Below, in pieces: positions 55,370-63,881 of a stretch of DNA of 64,000 bases. The DNA comes from Sphingomonas sp. Y57. Its GTDB lineage: Bacteria; Pseudomonadota; Alphaproteobacteria; Sphingomonadales; Sphingomonadaceae. The DNA lies in assembly GCF_001015195.1 (NCBI RefSeq), contig NZ_LDES01000007.1, positions 1 to 64,000 of the forward strand, given 5' to 3'. Position 1 is the first letter of the stretch, and every line of letters starts with the position of its first letter. The notes beneath the pieces are model-generated. The model searched no databases. It was not told the origin of the DNA and worked only from the letters and a program-made list of their open reading frames with translations. The position numbers were made by a program, and so were the translations under genes.

Positions 55370-56083
55370 CTATTTCCGCGCGTAGGCGCCGCGCCCGAAC
55401 AAGCGATCGACTCCGTCGGGCGAACGGTCCGGGCGGAGCGCCGGGTCGTTCGCCGTGATCTCGTCGTGTATCGCGATGGACTTGATGACGGCGGGGCGCT
55501 GCGCGATGAGGTCGCACCAGCGGCGGAGATGGGGATGATCGTCCCACCGCATTCCGTGCGCCTCGTGGTACATGGCGGCCCAAGGATAGGTCGCGATGTC
55601 GGCGATCGTATAATCCTCGCCGGCGAGGTAGGTCGAGACCTCGAGACGCTTGTCGAGCGTGTCGTAGACCCGGCCTGCCAATGTCCTGTACCTGCTCGCA
55701 GCATAGTCGTTGCCCGGAGGCGCGAACCTCAGAAAGTGATTATGCTGGCCGAAAGTCGGCCCGACATTTGCGATCTGCAGGACGAGCCACTGAATCGTGT
55801 CCATTCTCGCCCGGGGCTCTTGCGGAATGAGCTTGCCGGCCTTTTCGGCAAGGTAGATCAAGATGGCGCCGGACTCGAAGACCGTGTAGCGCTCGCCATC
55901 GATCCCTTGATGATCGACAATCACGGGGACCTTGCTCATCGGGTTGAGCGCGACGAACGCAGGCTCGTACTGCTCTCCGGCGACAATATCGATGTGATGG
56001 AAGCTGTATTCGAGGCCAAGCTCTTCAAGCGCCACTACGATCTTGAGGACATTGGGGCTGCTCATGCCGTAGACGTCGATCAC
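55370..56083 (-). CDS. Glutathione S-transferase family protein
   Basis: The 237-residue protein has an N-terminal thioredoxin-like domain (MIDVYGMSSPNVLKIVVALEELGLEYSFHHIDIVAGEQ) with PMSKVPVIVDH and a GAILIYLAEKAGKLIP turn that binds glutathione, then a helical C-terminal domain (YTIADIATYPWAAMYHEAHGM). In sphingomonads GSTs take part in dehalogenation, ether cleavage and isomerisation of aromatic catabolites. The substrate is unknown. Confidence 0.92.
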   Translation of the reverse strand: MIDVYGMSSPNVLKIVVALEELGLEYSFHHIDIVAGEQYEPAFVALNPMSKVPVIVDHQGIDGERYTVFESGAILIYLAEKAGKLIPQEPRARMDTIQWLVLQIANVGPTFGQHNHFLRFAPPGNDYAASRYRTLAGRVYDTLDKRLEVSTYLAGEDYTIADIATYPWAAMYHEAHGMRWDDHPHLRRWCDLIAQRPAVIKSIAIHDEITANDPALRPDRSPDGVDRLFGRGAYARK

Positions 56084-56151
56084 GTTTTCGCTCCGCTTTA
56101 ATGTGTCGGCGGGAACCCGGCGATGCCGGATGGGTCGCGTGGTTCCCCGCG

Positions 56152-56721
56152 CTAGGCGGCCGCGAAGTCGGTCCTATGGCCGGACAGGAAGTCGTAGGAC
56201 GGATCCTTGCGGTCGCGGCGCGCGGTGAAGTTCGGAACCGACGGATCAAGGACCATCAGGGTCTCGCCATCGACGGTCTCGGCCGTATCGACAAGTTTGT
56301 CTGCCCGATGCCAGTCGATCACCGTCCGGCGGCGTTGGATCGCCCAAACACCATCTACACAGGTGAAATGGTCAAGATAGCGGCCGCCGGCGAACATATC
56401 GATCTGCTGCCCCTTGTGTGGAATACGGAGCAGAAGCGTCCAATAGGACTCGCACCAGGCATCGTTCCCCGACACTTCGATGAGGATGTTGGTCAATACA
56501 TGCTGAGTCGCCGTCATTGGCGCATGAAGACGCTCCACCCATTCCGCCCAGCCGTAGCCAGGGCCCGAATACTGCCCGCTATGTTCATCCACGCCATCGG
56601 GATGGTAGCACTGCTTGGTCAGTTCGCGGTCCATGCGGTCCATCGAACGGCAATAGCGATGCAGGACCTCCGTGATCGCCTGCTTGGCCGCAAGCGTCTC
56701 CACCTCAGCGCGAACGCCCAT
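56152..56721 (-). CDS. SnoaL-type (SnoaL_4/LinA-like fold) protein
   Basis: The 189-residue protein has an NTF2-like fold similar to the SnoaL_4 family: KQAITEVLHRYCRSMDRMD, then a central His in ATQHVLTNILIEVSG, and a C-terminal strand set (RYLDHFTCVDGVWAIQRRRTVIDWH). The family includes dehydratases and dehydrochlorinases. Catalytic assignment by eye is not safe. It has a well-placed promoter (56776-56804) and is the third NTF2-like protein of the region. Confidence 0.78.
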   Translation of the reverse strand: MGVRAEVETLAAKQAITEVLHRYCRSMDRMDRELTKQCYHPDGVDEHSGQYSGPGYGWAEWVERLHAPMTATQHVLTNILIEVSGNDAWCESYWTLLLRIPHKGQQIDMFAGGRYLDHFTCVDGVWAIQRRRTVIDWHRADKLVDTAETVDGETLMVLDPSVPNFTARRDRKDPSYDFLSGHRTDFAAA

Positions 56722-56775
56722 CGATGCTCTCCCCAGATTATCGACGCAAGCTCACCGGCAGCGCCTTCAGAAGAG

Positions 56776-56804
56776 ATATGAGCGAGGTTCTACACGTGTG
56801 TCAA
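56776..56804 (-). promoter_or_regulatory. Promoter of the SnoaL_4-like gene
   Basis: On the minus strand TTGACA (56804-56799) and TCATAT (56781-56776) are separated by 17 bases, as at 54426-54454. An ACACGTGT palindrome (56792-56799) lies within the spacer. The start codon is about 55 bases downstream. Confidence 0.6.
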
Positions 56805-56879
56805 CAAACTTATACAAGGCGTCACCATAGGCCGTCACCCTCATCACGGGATTTAGGATCCGGCGCATGCAGCGCATCC

Positions 56880-57647
56880 TCAATCCTTTAGGAGGTGGTC
56901 TAGGTGCGCAACGTCTTCCTTGAGGATGCGCAACACATCCTGGATCCGATCGCTCCGGGACCGGTGAGCATCGGGGCGGAGCAGCGAGCGGACCGCCATG
57001 TCGGCGATCATGTCGGCGATCTCGTCCTTCGGCATGCGGCCGTTCGGGTTGAACCACCATGCCGCCCAGTTGCGCATCCCGATGATGCTGAGCGCCGCGA
57101 CATGCGCATCGACCGGACGGAACTTGCCGACCGCGATGCCGCGCTCGATGATTCCCGTGAAACTTTCGAGGATCGCCTTTTTCGATACCGCGTGCCGTTC
57201 CTTCAGCTCGGCGGGCATGTCGGCCTCCGAGCGGTCCAGCACCCGGAACAGCACCGGATTTTCGAGCACCCAGTTGGTGACCGTGCGCATGACGAGCCGC
57301 AGAGCGTCCTCGGGATCGCGTTCGACCTTTTCGACGACTTCGGCGAGCTGGGCTGCGCTCGAGAGCGTGACCTCTTCGATCAACGCCTCGAGGATCTTCT
57401 CCTTGTTCGGGAAGTGGTAATAGAGGCCGGGTCGGCTGATCCCCAGCACGTCGGCGAGATCCCGCAGATTGGTACCGCCGAAGCCGCGCTCTGCGAAGAG
57501 CTGTGCCGCGGCATTGAGCATCGCCTTCCGCACCAGCGCCCCGCGCTGCCGATTTGCGCGGTCCGGACCGTCAGCAGCGTTGCCCGCCTCTTCGGCTATT
57601 TCTTCGGCTGCCTCATCCCGGCCCGCCGTGGCTCTCTTTTTTGTCAC
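56880..57647 (-). CDS. TetR/AcrR-family transcriptional regulator
   Basis: The 255-residue protein has a TetR HTH (residues 38-85: MLNAAAQLFAERGFGGTNLRDLADVLGISRPGLYYHFPNKEKIL) and a helical ligand-binding part. The N-terminus is charged and Glu/Ala-rich. A perfect palindrome stands just upstream of its start, so it probably controls itself and neighbouring genes in the catabolic cluster. The ligand is unknown; a CoA ester or the aromatic acid is possible. Confidence 0.92.
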   Translation of the reverse strand: MTKKRATAGRDEAAEEIAEEAGNAADGPDRANRQRGALVRKAMLNAAAQLFAERGFGGTNLRDLADVLGISRPGLYYHFPNKEKILEALIEEVTLSSAAQLAEVVEKVERDPEDALRLVMRTVTNWVLENPVLFRVLDRSEADMPAELKERHAVSKKAILESFTGIIERGIAVGKFRPVDAHVAALSIIGMRNWAAWWFNPNGRMPKDEIADMIADMAVRSLLRPDAHRSRSDRIQDVLRILKEDVAHLDHLLKD

Positions 57648-57666
57648 GTCCCGCTCCGTCGCCTAA

Positions 57667-57686
57667 TATCGAGCGAACACTCGATA
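57667..57686. promoter_or_regulatory. TetR-type operator palindrome
   Basis: A perfect 7-base inverted repeat TATCGAG-CGAACA-CTCGATA lies 20 bases upstream of the TetR start codon, in the position and shape expected of an autoregulatory TetR operator. Confidence 0.65.
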
Positions 57687-57787
57687 CGTGATCCTGTCGA
57701 AATTTGCAGCCGGGTTCGCCACAGCCACAGTCTGTCTCTTCGCACGAACCCATTATCAGAAGCAACGTGGCCGAAATGCGAGACCGA

Positions 57788-58783
57788 TCACGCCTCCCCG
57801 ATCGCCAAGAGTATTTTGCCGATCGTGTCGCGCGACTCCAGCGCGCGATGCGCATCCCCGACCTTGCCCAACGAATAGCGACCCCCGATGATAGTTCGGA
57901 CACGACCTTGCGAAAGAAGTTCATAGAGCTCGGAAAGGCCGTTCCGCACATGTTCAGGAGACGAAAAGCCGGCGAGCGAGAAGCCGACGATCGATTGGTT
58001 CTTGAAGTTCAGGCTCGTTGCTTCCGCTGATCCGATGGCCAAGTCGTCCATCGTTCGGGAACTATAGAGCGCGAACTTGCCGAATTCGGCGAGGATATTC
58101 AAGCATTCTGGGATCACCGCCCCACCCGCGCCCTCGAAGACGATGTCCGGACCGTGGCCATCGAACCGCTCGCGCACTGCATCGACCCATTCGTCGGTGC
58201 GATAGTTCACAGCGGCGTCGGCACCAAGGTCGAGAACCGCCTGGAACTTCGTGTCGCTACTGACGGCGCCGACGATCGTCTTGGCGCCAGCCTCAAGGCA
58301 GAGCTGGACCAGCCAACTTCCCACGCCGCCGGCTGCGGAGGTGATCAGCACGCGCTTGCCTGCCGGCGGGATCGTCTTAACCAGGTAGAGCGCGGTCAGC
58401 CCCTGGGCCATCGCCGCAACCGCGTCGTCGAAGCTGAGACTGTCCGGCAGACGGACCGCCGTGTCGGCATGGCCGACCGCGAGTTCGGCATAGCCACCCG
58501 ATCGCGTGGCATCGGCGAACATCGGCGCCGCGACGCGGTCACCGACTGCAAATTCGTGCACTTCGCTTCCGACCGCCTCGACGACGCCGGCGACCTCCGA
58601 GCCCAAGATGATCGGGAGGGTGATGGGATAGAATTTGTTCTGTCGCAGCTTGGTTTCGGCGAAATTCACGCCACAGGCAGCCACGCGCACCAGGAGCTGG
58701 CGCGGGCCGATCTCGGGGGCGGGAAGATCGACGATGGTGAAGACCTCCGGGCCTCCGAAGCGATCAATCTGAGCAGCTTTCAT
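57788..58783 (-). CDS. Quinone oxidoreductase-type alcohol dehydrogenase
   Basis: The 331-residue protein starts with MKAAQIDRFGGPEVFTIVDL, contains AACGVNFAETKLRQNKFYP and the NADPH motif ITSAAGGVGSWLVQLCLEAGA. These mark the zinc-free quinone oxidoreductase/crotonyl-CoA reductase branch of the MDR family. It should reduce an enone or an enoyl-CoA. It lies 62 bases after the AMP ligase gene on the same strand and may be its last gene. Confidence 0.92.
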   Translation of the reverse strand: MKAAQIDRFGGPEVFTIVDLPAPEIGPRQLLVRVAACGVNFAETKLRQNKFYPITLPIILGSEVAGVVEAVGSEVHEFAVGDRVAAPMFADATRSGGYAELAVGHADTAVRLPDSLSFDDAVAAMAQGLTALYLVKTIPPAGKRVLITSAAGGVGSWLVQLCLEAGAKTIVGAVSSDTKFQAVLDLGADAAVNYRTDEWVDAVRERFDGHGPDIVFEGAGGAVIPECLNILAEFGKFALYSSRTMDDLAIGSAEATSLNFKNQSIVGFSLAGFSSPEHVRNGLSELYELLSQGRVRTIIGGRYSLGKVGDAHRALESRDTIGKILLAIGEA

Positions 58784-58844
58784 GGGGAATTCTCGCTTTC
58801 TGGAGTATCTCAGACGGGGCATTGATGAGAGCGCCGCGACAGCG

Positions 58845-60536
58845 TCACGCGGCCGCGACCTGCTCGGCCCGCTCCTTTGCCAGCTTCTGCGTGATCATCT
58901 CGCGCAGCATCGGCTTGGAAGGCTTGCCGGATACCGCGACCGGAAAGCCCTGGACGATCTCGATCCGCTCGGGAAACTTGAACTTCGCTACGCCAAGGGC
59001 ATCCAGATGGCGGGTGACTTCGGAAAGCTCGATGCCGGTCTCCCCCTCGGCAAGCACGACGAACGCGCACATCCGCTCGCCCAACGCGGGGTCGGGCATG
59101 CCCACGCACATCGTCGCGTGGATTTTGGGATGATCGTTTAGGAGGCGCTCGACCTCGGAAGCGTTGATCTTCTCGCCGCCGCGGTCGATGACGTCCTTCA
59201 CGCGGCCCTCAAAGGCGAGGTAGCGCTTGCCATCGACGATCCGCCAGCTGAGCAAGTCACCGCTGCGATAATAGTGGTCGCTAGTGAACGCCTCGGCGTT
59301 GCGCTCCGGCGCCTTGTAATATCCGCGGATGACCGACGGGCCGCGTACGATAAGCTCACCGATCTCGCCCGGCTCGACGTCGCGCTCTGTCCCGGGCTCA
59401 ACCAGCCGGATTTCGTCATAAGGGGTGATCGAGTTGCCGACCGAAACCTCTATCGCCGCGAGCGAATCCGCCTCGCGAGTGTGGCACAGCAGCCCTTCGG
59501 TCATCCCGAAGAGCGTATAGGCGGGCGCGTTGACGAGCGCGCGGAGCTTCGAAGGCTTCTCCGGGCAGATCAGCCCGTAGGCGTCGGCGAAGCTGTTCTC
59601 TTCGAGCAGGCCCAGCTCCTTCAGGCGCAGGATATGGACCAGCATGATCGCGCACCATTTCGGCCGGCGCTCCTTGATCGTGGCGGCGATCGTCTCGATC
59701 TTGGGCGTCGGAGCGATGGCGACCTCGCCGCCGACGAGCAGAGCCGGCAAGACGAAGCAGGCCATCGGCATGTTGTGCATCAGCGGGTTGGGCGTGAAGC
59801 TGACGACGGTCTCGTCAAACCCGAAGAAGCGCGAGATTTGGCCGGATGTATAGGCATATTCATTATGGAAGCGCGGGATGATCTTGGGCGTCCCGCTGGT
59901 ACCGCCCGAAAGCTGGAAGACGCAGACTTGGTAGGGATCGAGCTCTTTGCGGATCCGTGCGACCGTGGCTTTCGCGGCCGCAGCATCCTCGGCCTGCCAG
60001 AGCGCGTCGAAGGCGGGAACGCCATGGGGCGTTTCGGTGCCGCACTGGATCGCGATGACATGATCGACGTCGGGCAGGCGATCACGCATCTCAAGCGCGA
60101 ACGCGACGAGATCGAACCCGACCGGGGAGTAGGAGACGATATGCGCCTTCGCCTCGGCCTGGGCGCCGATCTGCGAAATCTCATGCGCTCGGTGGGCAGC
60201 AAGCGTGCAGATGGGAATGAGCCCGGCCTTGATGCAACCAAAGAAGGCGAGCAGCAGCTCCTTCGAATTGATCGCCTGGAATATCACGCGATCTAGCGGC
60301 TTCAGGCCCAGCCGGTGGAGCGCGGCGGCTGCGCGGTCGGTAATCTCGTCGAACTGCTGGTAGGTGATCGTCACCCCCGGCTCTGATAAGGCGACGCGGT
60401 CGGGCCAGCGTGCGCAGGACGCGGCGAGCACATCCGTCAGGGTCTCGTCCTTGATAACCCCCTCGCGCGCATAATATTCGAGAACCGAGTTCGGCATATA
60501 ACACACGCCGGGCATCGGTGCTTTCACGCCGACCAT
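58845..60536 (-). CDS. Aryl-acid AMP ligase (DhbE/EntE-like)
   Basis: The 563-residue adenylating enzyme has the A3 motif LSGGTSGTPKIIPRFHNEY, the A5 region YTLFGMTEGLLCHTREAD, A7 YRSGDLLSW, A8 GRVKDVIDRGGEKINASEVE and a C-terminal catalytic Lys in SGKPSKPMLREMI. The whole-sequence look is closest to 2,3-dihydroxybenzoate and salicylate AMP ligases. It should activate an aromatic acid as acyl-AMP and possibly transfer it to CoA. It lies 34 bases after the FAD monooxygenase, which uses such CoA esters in related pathways. Confidence 0.9.
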   Translation of the reverse strand: MVGVKAPMPGVCYMPNSVLEYYAREGVIKDETLTDVLAASCARWPDRVALSEPGVTITYQQFDEITDRAAAALHRLGLKPLDRVIFQAINSKELLLAFFGCIKAGLIPICTLAAHRAHEISQIGAQAEAKAHIVSYSPVGFDLVAFALEMRDRLPDVDHVIAIQCGTETPHGVPAFDALWQAEDAAAAKATVARIRKELDPYQVCVFQLSGGTSGTPKIIPRFHNEYAYTSGQISRFFGFDETVVSFTPNPLMHNMPMACFVLPALLVGGEVAIAPTPKIETIAATIKERRPKWCAIMLVHILRLKELGLLEENSFADAYGLICPEKPSKLRALVNAPAYTLFGMTEGLLCHTREADSLAAIEVSVGNSITPYDEIRLVEPGTERDVEPGEIGELIVRGPSVIRGYYKAPERNAEAFTSDHYYRSGDLLSWRIVDGKRYLAFEGRVKDVIDRGGEKINASEVERLLNDHPKIHATMCVGMPDPALGERMCAFVVLAEGETGIELSEVTRHLDALGVAKFKFPERIEIVQGFPVAVSGKPSKPMLREMITQKLAKERAEQVAAA

Positions 60537-60570
60537 GGCATTCTCTCCCTTCGGACGTCCTTATTCTCGT

Positions 60571-61716
60571 TCATGCCACCGGCTCCCCCTGACGACGGCC
60601 GTGATAGGCATCGTAGAAGCTCGGCGCGTAGGTGCGAAGCCGCTCGTCGCTGATACGGCCGGTGCGTGTCAGAAATTCGTGGATGAACGGCATCAGCGGC
60701 TGCCGCATGTGCCGCGCAACATCCTCATACCATTCGAAGCTCCGCCGCGCCGCCTCACCGAATGTGTCGCGGCCTGGGCGGCGGATTTCCTCGAAGCGCG
60801 CGAGGGCGGCTGCGACATCGCTTCCGCATTGCTGAAACGCCTGGTGGAGCGCCGCAGCGTCCTCCATCGCGAGGCGCGTGCCCGAACCGATCGAAAAATG
60901 CGCCACCCGCTGGCTATCGCCCAGCAACACGACATTGCCGCTGTAGAAGTGCGCGTTCGTGACCGCCGGGAACTGGCGCCAGATCGAGTGATTGGCGACG
61001 AGCGGCGCACCATCGAGTTCCGTCGCGAAGACGCGCTCCATGACGGCCTTGCGCGCTTCATCGGTCATCCGGTCGAGCCCGAACTTGTACCATGTCGCCT
61101 CGTCGCATTCGGCGACGAAGGTGCTCATGCTGTCTGAATAGGCGTAATAATGGGCGACGAAGGTTCCTCCCTCGAACGAGCGAAAGATCAGCGCCATCGG
61201 CTCCATCGGGCGGCCGACGCCGTACCAGGCAAAGCGGTTGCGGAGTATGCGCCGCTTCGTGCCGAACTCGGCTTCGCGTTCCTGCCGCAGCCGCGAACTG
61301 GCGCCGTCCGATGCGACGATCAGATCATAGCCGTCCAGTTGGGCGGCACTGTCCACCGGCGTCCCGAAATGCAGCTTAACTCCGACATCGCGGCACGCGA
61401 AGGCGAGAATCTCCAGGAGCCGAAGCCGCGATATCGCGCCTGCCGCCGCTCCATATTCGAGCGTGAACGCCTCGCCGTCCAAGTGGATGATCTGGGTTCG
61501 CGTGAACCGCATCGAGGCGATCATCGCCTGATATACTGGGCGATCCGTATCCTCGATCTCTTTCATCGTGCGGCCGCCCAGGCCGACGCCGAACCCCCAG
61601 GTCGCGCCCTCCGGACCACGCTCGAACAGTTCGACGTCAACCTCGGGCCGTGATCTCTTCAGCAGCCGCGCGAAATAAAAGCCGCACGGCCCTCCCCCGA
61701 CAACCGCGACTTTCAC
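60571..61716 (-). CDS. FAD-dependent monooxygenase, anthraniloyl-/salicylyl-CoA hydroxylase-like
   Basis: The 381-residue protein has the N-terminal FAD motif VKVAVVGGGPCGFYFARLLKRS, the middle YDLIVASDGASSRLRQE, and the C-terminal VVLLGDSQRVAHFSIGSGTRLAMEDA (GD motif). The N-terminal and FAD regions resemble the flavoprotein domain of 2-aminobenzoyl-CoA monooxygenase and salicylyl-CoA 5-hydroxylase. The start is GTG 61716 with GAGGAGG upstream and a 4-base overlap with the 84-aa gene. Likely reaction: hydroxylation of an aromatic acyl-CoA (inference). Confidence 0.88.
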   Translation of the reverse strand: MKVAVVGGGPCGFYFARLLKRSRPEVDVELFERGPEGATWGFGVGLGGRTMKEIEDTDRPVYQAMIASMRFTRTQIIHLDGEAFTLEYGAAAGAISRLRLLEILAFACRDVGVKLHFGTPVDSAAQLDGYDLIVASDGASSRLRQEREAEFGTKRRILRNRFAWYGVGRPMEPMALIFRSFEGGTFVAHYYAYSDSMSTFVAECDEATWYKFGLDRMTDEARKAVMERVFATELDGAPLVANHSIWRQFPAVTNAHFYSGNVVLLGDSQRVAHFSIGSGTRLAMEDAAALHQAFQQCGSDVAAALARFEEIRRPGRDTFGEAARRSFEWYEDVARHMRQPLMPFIHEFLTRTGRISDERLRTYAPSFYDAYHGRRQGEPVA

Positions 61717-61967
61717 TTCGCCTCCTCGGCGATCCGCAACGTCTCGCGCCCATATTCCGTGATCAAACCATCGATTCCGCCGCTCAGGCACGTATACCAG
61801 AGCGCGGGTTTGAAGCCGCAATCGCGCCGGTTGAAGACCAGTTCCCTGTCACTGGATATGGTGAGATAGCCCTTCCGGACTTCATCGACCCGGACACCCT
61901 GCTGCACCCGCGCGTTTTTCACGAGGGCTGCGAACTCCGGTACATCAACCACATGAACCCTCGGCAT
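61713..61967 (-). CDS. Unrecognised 84-aa protein in the monooxygenase operon
   Basis: The start ATG 61967 overlaps the VOC gene stop region by a few bases (TGAATGAAATG), and its stop overlaps the monooxygenase GTG start by 4 bases, so it is translationally linked on both sides. The 84-residue product has VHVVDVPEFAALVKNARVQQG, a DEVRKGYLTISSDRELVFNRRD segment, and a CGFKPALWYTCLSGGIDGLI segment with two Cys. I do not recognise a family. Tight coupling suggests an accessory or subunit role for the monooxygenase. Confidence 0.72.
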   Translation of the reverse strand: MPRVHVVDVPEFAALVKNARVQQGVRVDEVRKGYLTISSDRELVFNRRDCGFKPALWYTCLSGGIDGLITEYGRETLRIAEEAK

Positions 61968-61968
61968 T

Positions 61969-62604
61969 TCATTCAGTCTCCGAGAGGTAGGCGTCGACCA
62001 TAGGCGCCTTGCGTCTCCATATCTCTTCGGTGGTCTGGACGCGGTCGCCGGTTTCGTCCTCGATCGCGATCGCGGCTTCGAGGGTGAGCGTGGCGTCAAC
62101 CTCATCATACGCGTTCATGTCGCGGGTCTGCCACGCGATTTCGACGGCATAGCCGTTGGGATCAGTGACGTAGATCGATTCAACGATCTCGTGCGGAACG
62201 TGGAGAACTGCGTATCCCTGGCTTTCCAGCTTGTCCTTCCACGCCAGCAGCTCCTCGCGCGTATCGACGCGCCAAGCCGTGTGCACCGAATTGTAGACGA
62301 AGCTGCCCTGCGGGACGCTATCCACCGGCTTGTCGGTCTGCAGATAGTAAAAGAAGGCGATCGTGCTGCCCAAACCCGAATCGAAGAAGAAGTGGATGAA
62401 GTCGGGATGCTGTTCGAACTCGCGTCCCCACCCCCGCGCACAGATCGCGTGGCAGAGTTTGAGATCGAGGACATCGCGATAGAAGTGCACCGTCTCCTTA
62501 AGCTTCCAGGTCGGACGCGCGGTATGATGGACGCCCTTCAGCACGACGGGCGTCACGGTCGCCGGGTTTTGAGCATTGGAATTAGCATCGGCATTAGTCA
62601 CCAC
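61969..62604 (-). CDS. VOC-family protein (glyoxalase/extradiol dioxygenase fold)
   Basis: The 211-residue protein has the VOC fold: VVLKGVHHTARPTWKLKETVHFYRDVLDLKL (first metal-ligand His), FIHFFFDSGLGSTIAFFYYL, FVYNSVHTAWRVDTREELLAWKDKL (His) and the ESIYVTDPNGYAVEIAWQT strand (Glu). These are the metal sites of glyoxalase and extradiol dioxygenase-type enzymes; activity on the ring-hydroxylated product is possible but not proven. GTG 62604 follows AGGAGG and overlaps the hydrolase stop by 11 bases. Confidence 0.85.
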   Translation of the reverse strand: MVTNADANSNAQNPATVTPVVLKGVHHTARPTWKLKETVHFYRDVLDLKLCHAICARGWGREFEQHPDFIHFFFDSGLGSTIAFFYYLQTDKPVDSVPQGSFVYNSVHTAWRVDTREELLAWKDKLESQGYAVLHVPHEIVESIYVTDPNGYAVEIAWQTRDMNAYDEVDATLTLEAAIAIEDETGDRVQTTEEIWRRKAPMVDAYLSETE

Positions 62605-63880
62605 GACCTGCCTCCTTGAACATAGGATCGGATTTTTCGGAAAATTGCTCGGCAACCCACTCGCTGATCCTTAGGCCCACGAGCGGCCGCGGATTGGGGT
62701 CTCCCGGATGAATCGGGCGGCCGTGATGATCACCAGCCACCTTCATGCGCTGCTTGTTCGAGGTTCCGATCCAGTCGAAGATCGCCTGGGTCTCCGAAGG
62801 GAAGGTCGATGCGTCGCCGGTATATTCGATGAACAGCGTCGGCTGCTCGATCGCGGGCGCGCATTTTTCCATCGAAGCATTCGAGGAAAGCCCCGACCAA
62901 GTCGAAAGCCAGCTGTCAGCGGTGCAGAGCCGCGCGAAGCCAATGCTGCTGAGATTCGAAACAGCGGGGTTAGTGCCCCACAGGCTGCCGAGCTTGCGAT
63001 CGGACGGATCGAGCGACAGATCCCAGCAGCGGAGATCAGCGTCCGTGCGCCAGACGGTAAAGATCGGCGTATGGGCCGCCTCCATCCGATCGGCCGCCGT
63101 GCCGCCGTCCTTCAGCCGCCTCTTGGCCGCCACGCGGCGTGCAACAATCTCGCGCGCGTGCTCATCGAGGCGACGAACACGCTCGGCCTGGGCCGCGCGA
63201 TAGCGATGGATGAACTCGGGCGCAAAGGTGGCCCCTTTTGCCGAGAACCCATTTTTGGGACTGAACGGGTTGAGCTCGGGATCGGCGCGCATCGGATCGT
63301 TCTCGTCGACGACCGAGGGATCGATCCCGTTCATCAGCAGCCTCCCCTGCCCGAGATGCGCCGACACGAAGACGATGCCGTCGGGCGGGATCATCTCGGC
63401 CTCCGCCAACGCGATGGGCTTGCCGGCCGGGGTTCGCGACAGCCGCTTGTCCGCCGCGAGCAACGCCTGCTGGTTGTAGAAGGCAAACAAGGGCCCACCG
63501 CCCGAATTTCCGACGAGCAATATCTTCTCGAACCCTTGCGCCTTGAGGAAGCTGACGGCCGCGGCCACGTCGAGGATCGCGATCTCATGCTCGAGCCGGA
63601 TGTCGTTGCCGATGAGCCTCGGCGTCGGCAGGCACACAGCGATGCCCTGCCGCGTCAGCTCGGCCGGCAGGTAAAACGGGACGAGATGCTCGCGCGGATG
63701 CATGACGACCGCGGCGACCCTTTCGTTGCCGCGCGCGTAGAGGAACCCGGTGATCGTCGCGCCATCGTGCGTGCGCAGCGGGTGAACGCTGAGATTTACG
63801 TCGTCCGGCACCGGCCGGTCCGGGTCCCAAAATGCACCGCGAAGACCGGCAGTGATGGCGTCTTGCTTTGGATCGGTCAT
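62594..63880 (-). CDS. Alpha/beta hydrolase
   Basis: The 428-residue protein has an alpha/beta hydrolase fold with nucleophile elbow ILLVGNSGGGPLFAFY (GxSxG; about residues 115-130) and an acid/His region near the C-terminus (FIEYTGDASTFPSETQAIFDW and AGDHHGRPIHPG). The N-terminal VHPLRTHDGATITGFLY is typical of esterases or hydrolases of C-C or amide bonds. ATG 63880 starts this gene a few bases after the stop of the next gene. It fits ring-fission product or ester hydrolysis in the pathway (inference). Confidence 0.85.
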   Translation of the reverse strand: MTDPKQDAITAGLRGAFWDPDRPVPDDVNLSVHPLRTHDGATITGFLYARGNERVAAVVMHPREHLVPFYLPAELTRQGIAVCLPTPRLIGNDIRLEHEIAILDVAAAVSFLKAQGFEKILLVGNSGGGPLFAFYNQQALLAADKRLSRTPAGKPIALAEAEMIPPDGIVFVSAHLGQGRLLMNGIDPSVVDENDPMRADPELNPFSPKNGFSAKGATFAPEFIHRYRAAQAERVRRLDEHAREIVARRVAAKRRLKDGGTAADRMEAAHTPIFTVWRTDADLRCWDLSLDPSDRKLGSLWGTNPAVSNLSSIGFARLCTADSWLSTWSGLSSNASMEKCAPAIEQPTLFIEYTGDASTFPSETQAIFDWIGTSNKQRMKVAGDHHGRPIHPGDPNPRPLVGLRISEWVAEQFSEKSDPMFKEAGRGD

Positions 63881-63881
63881 G

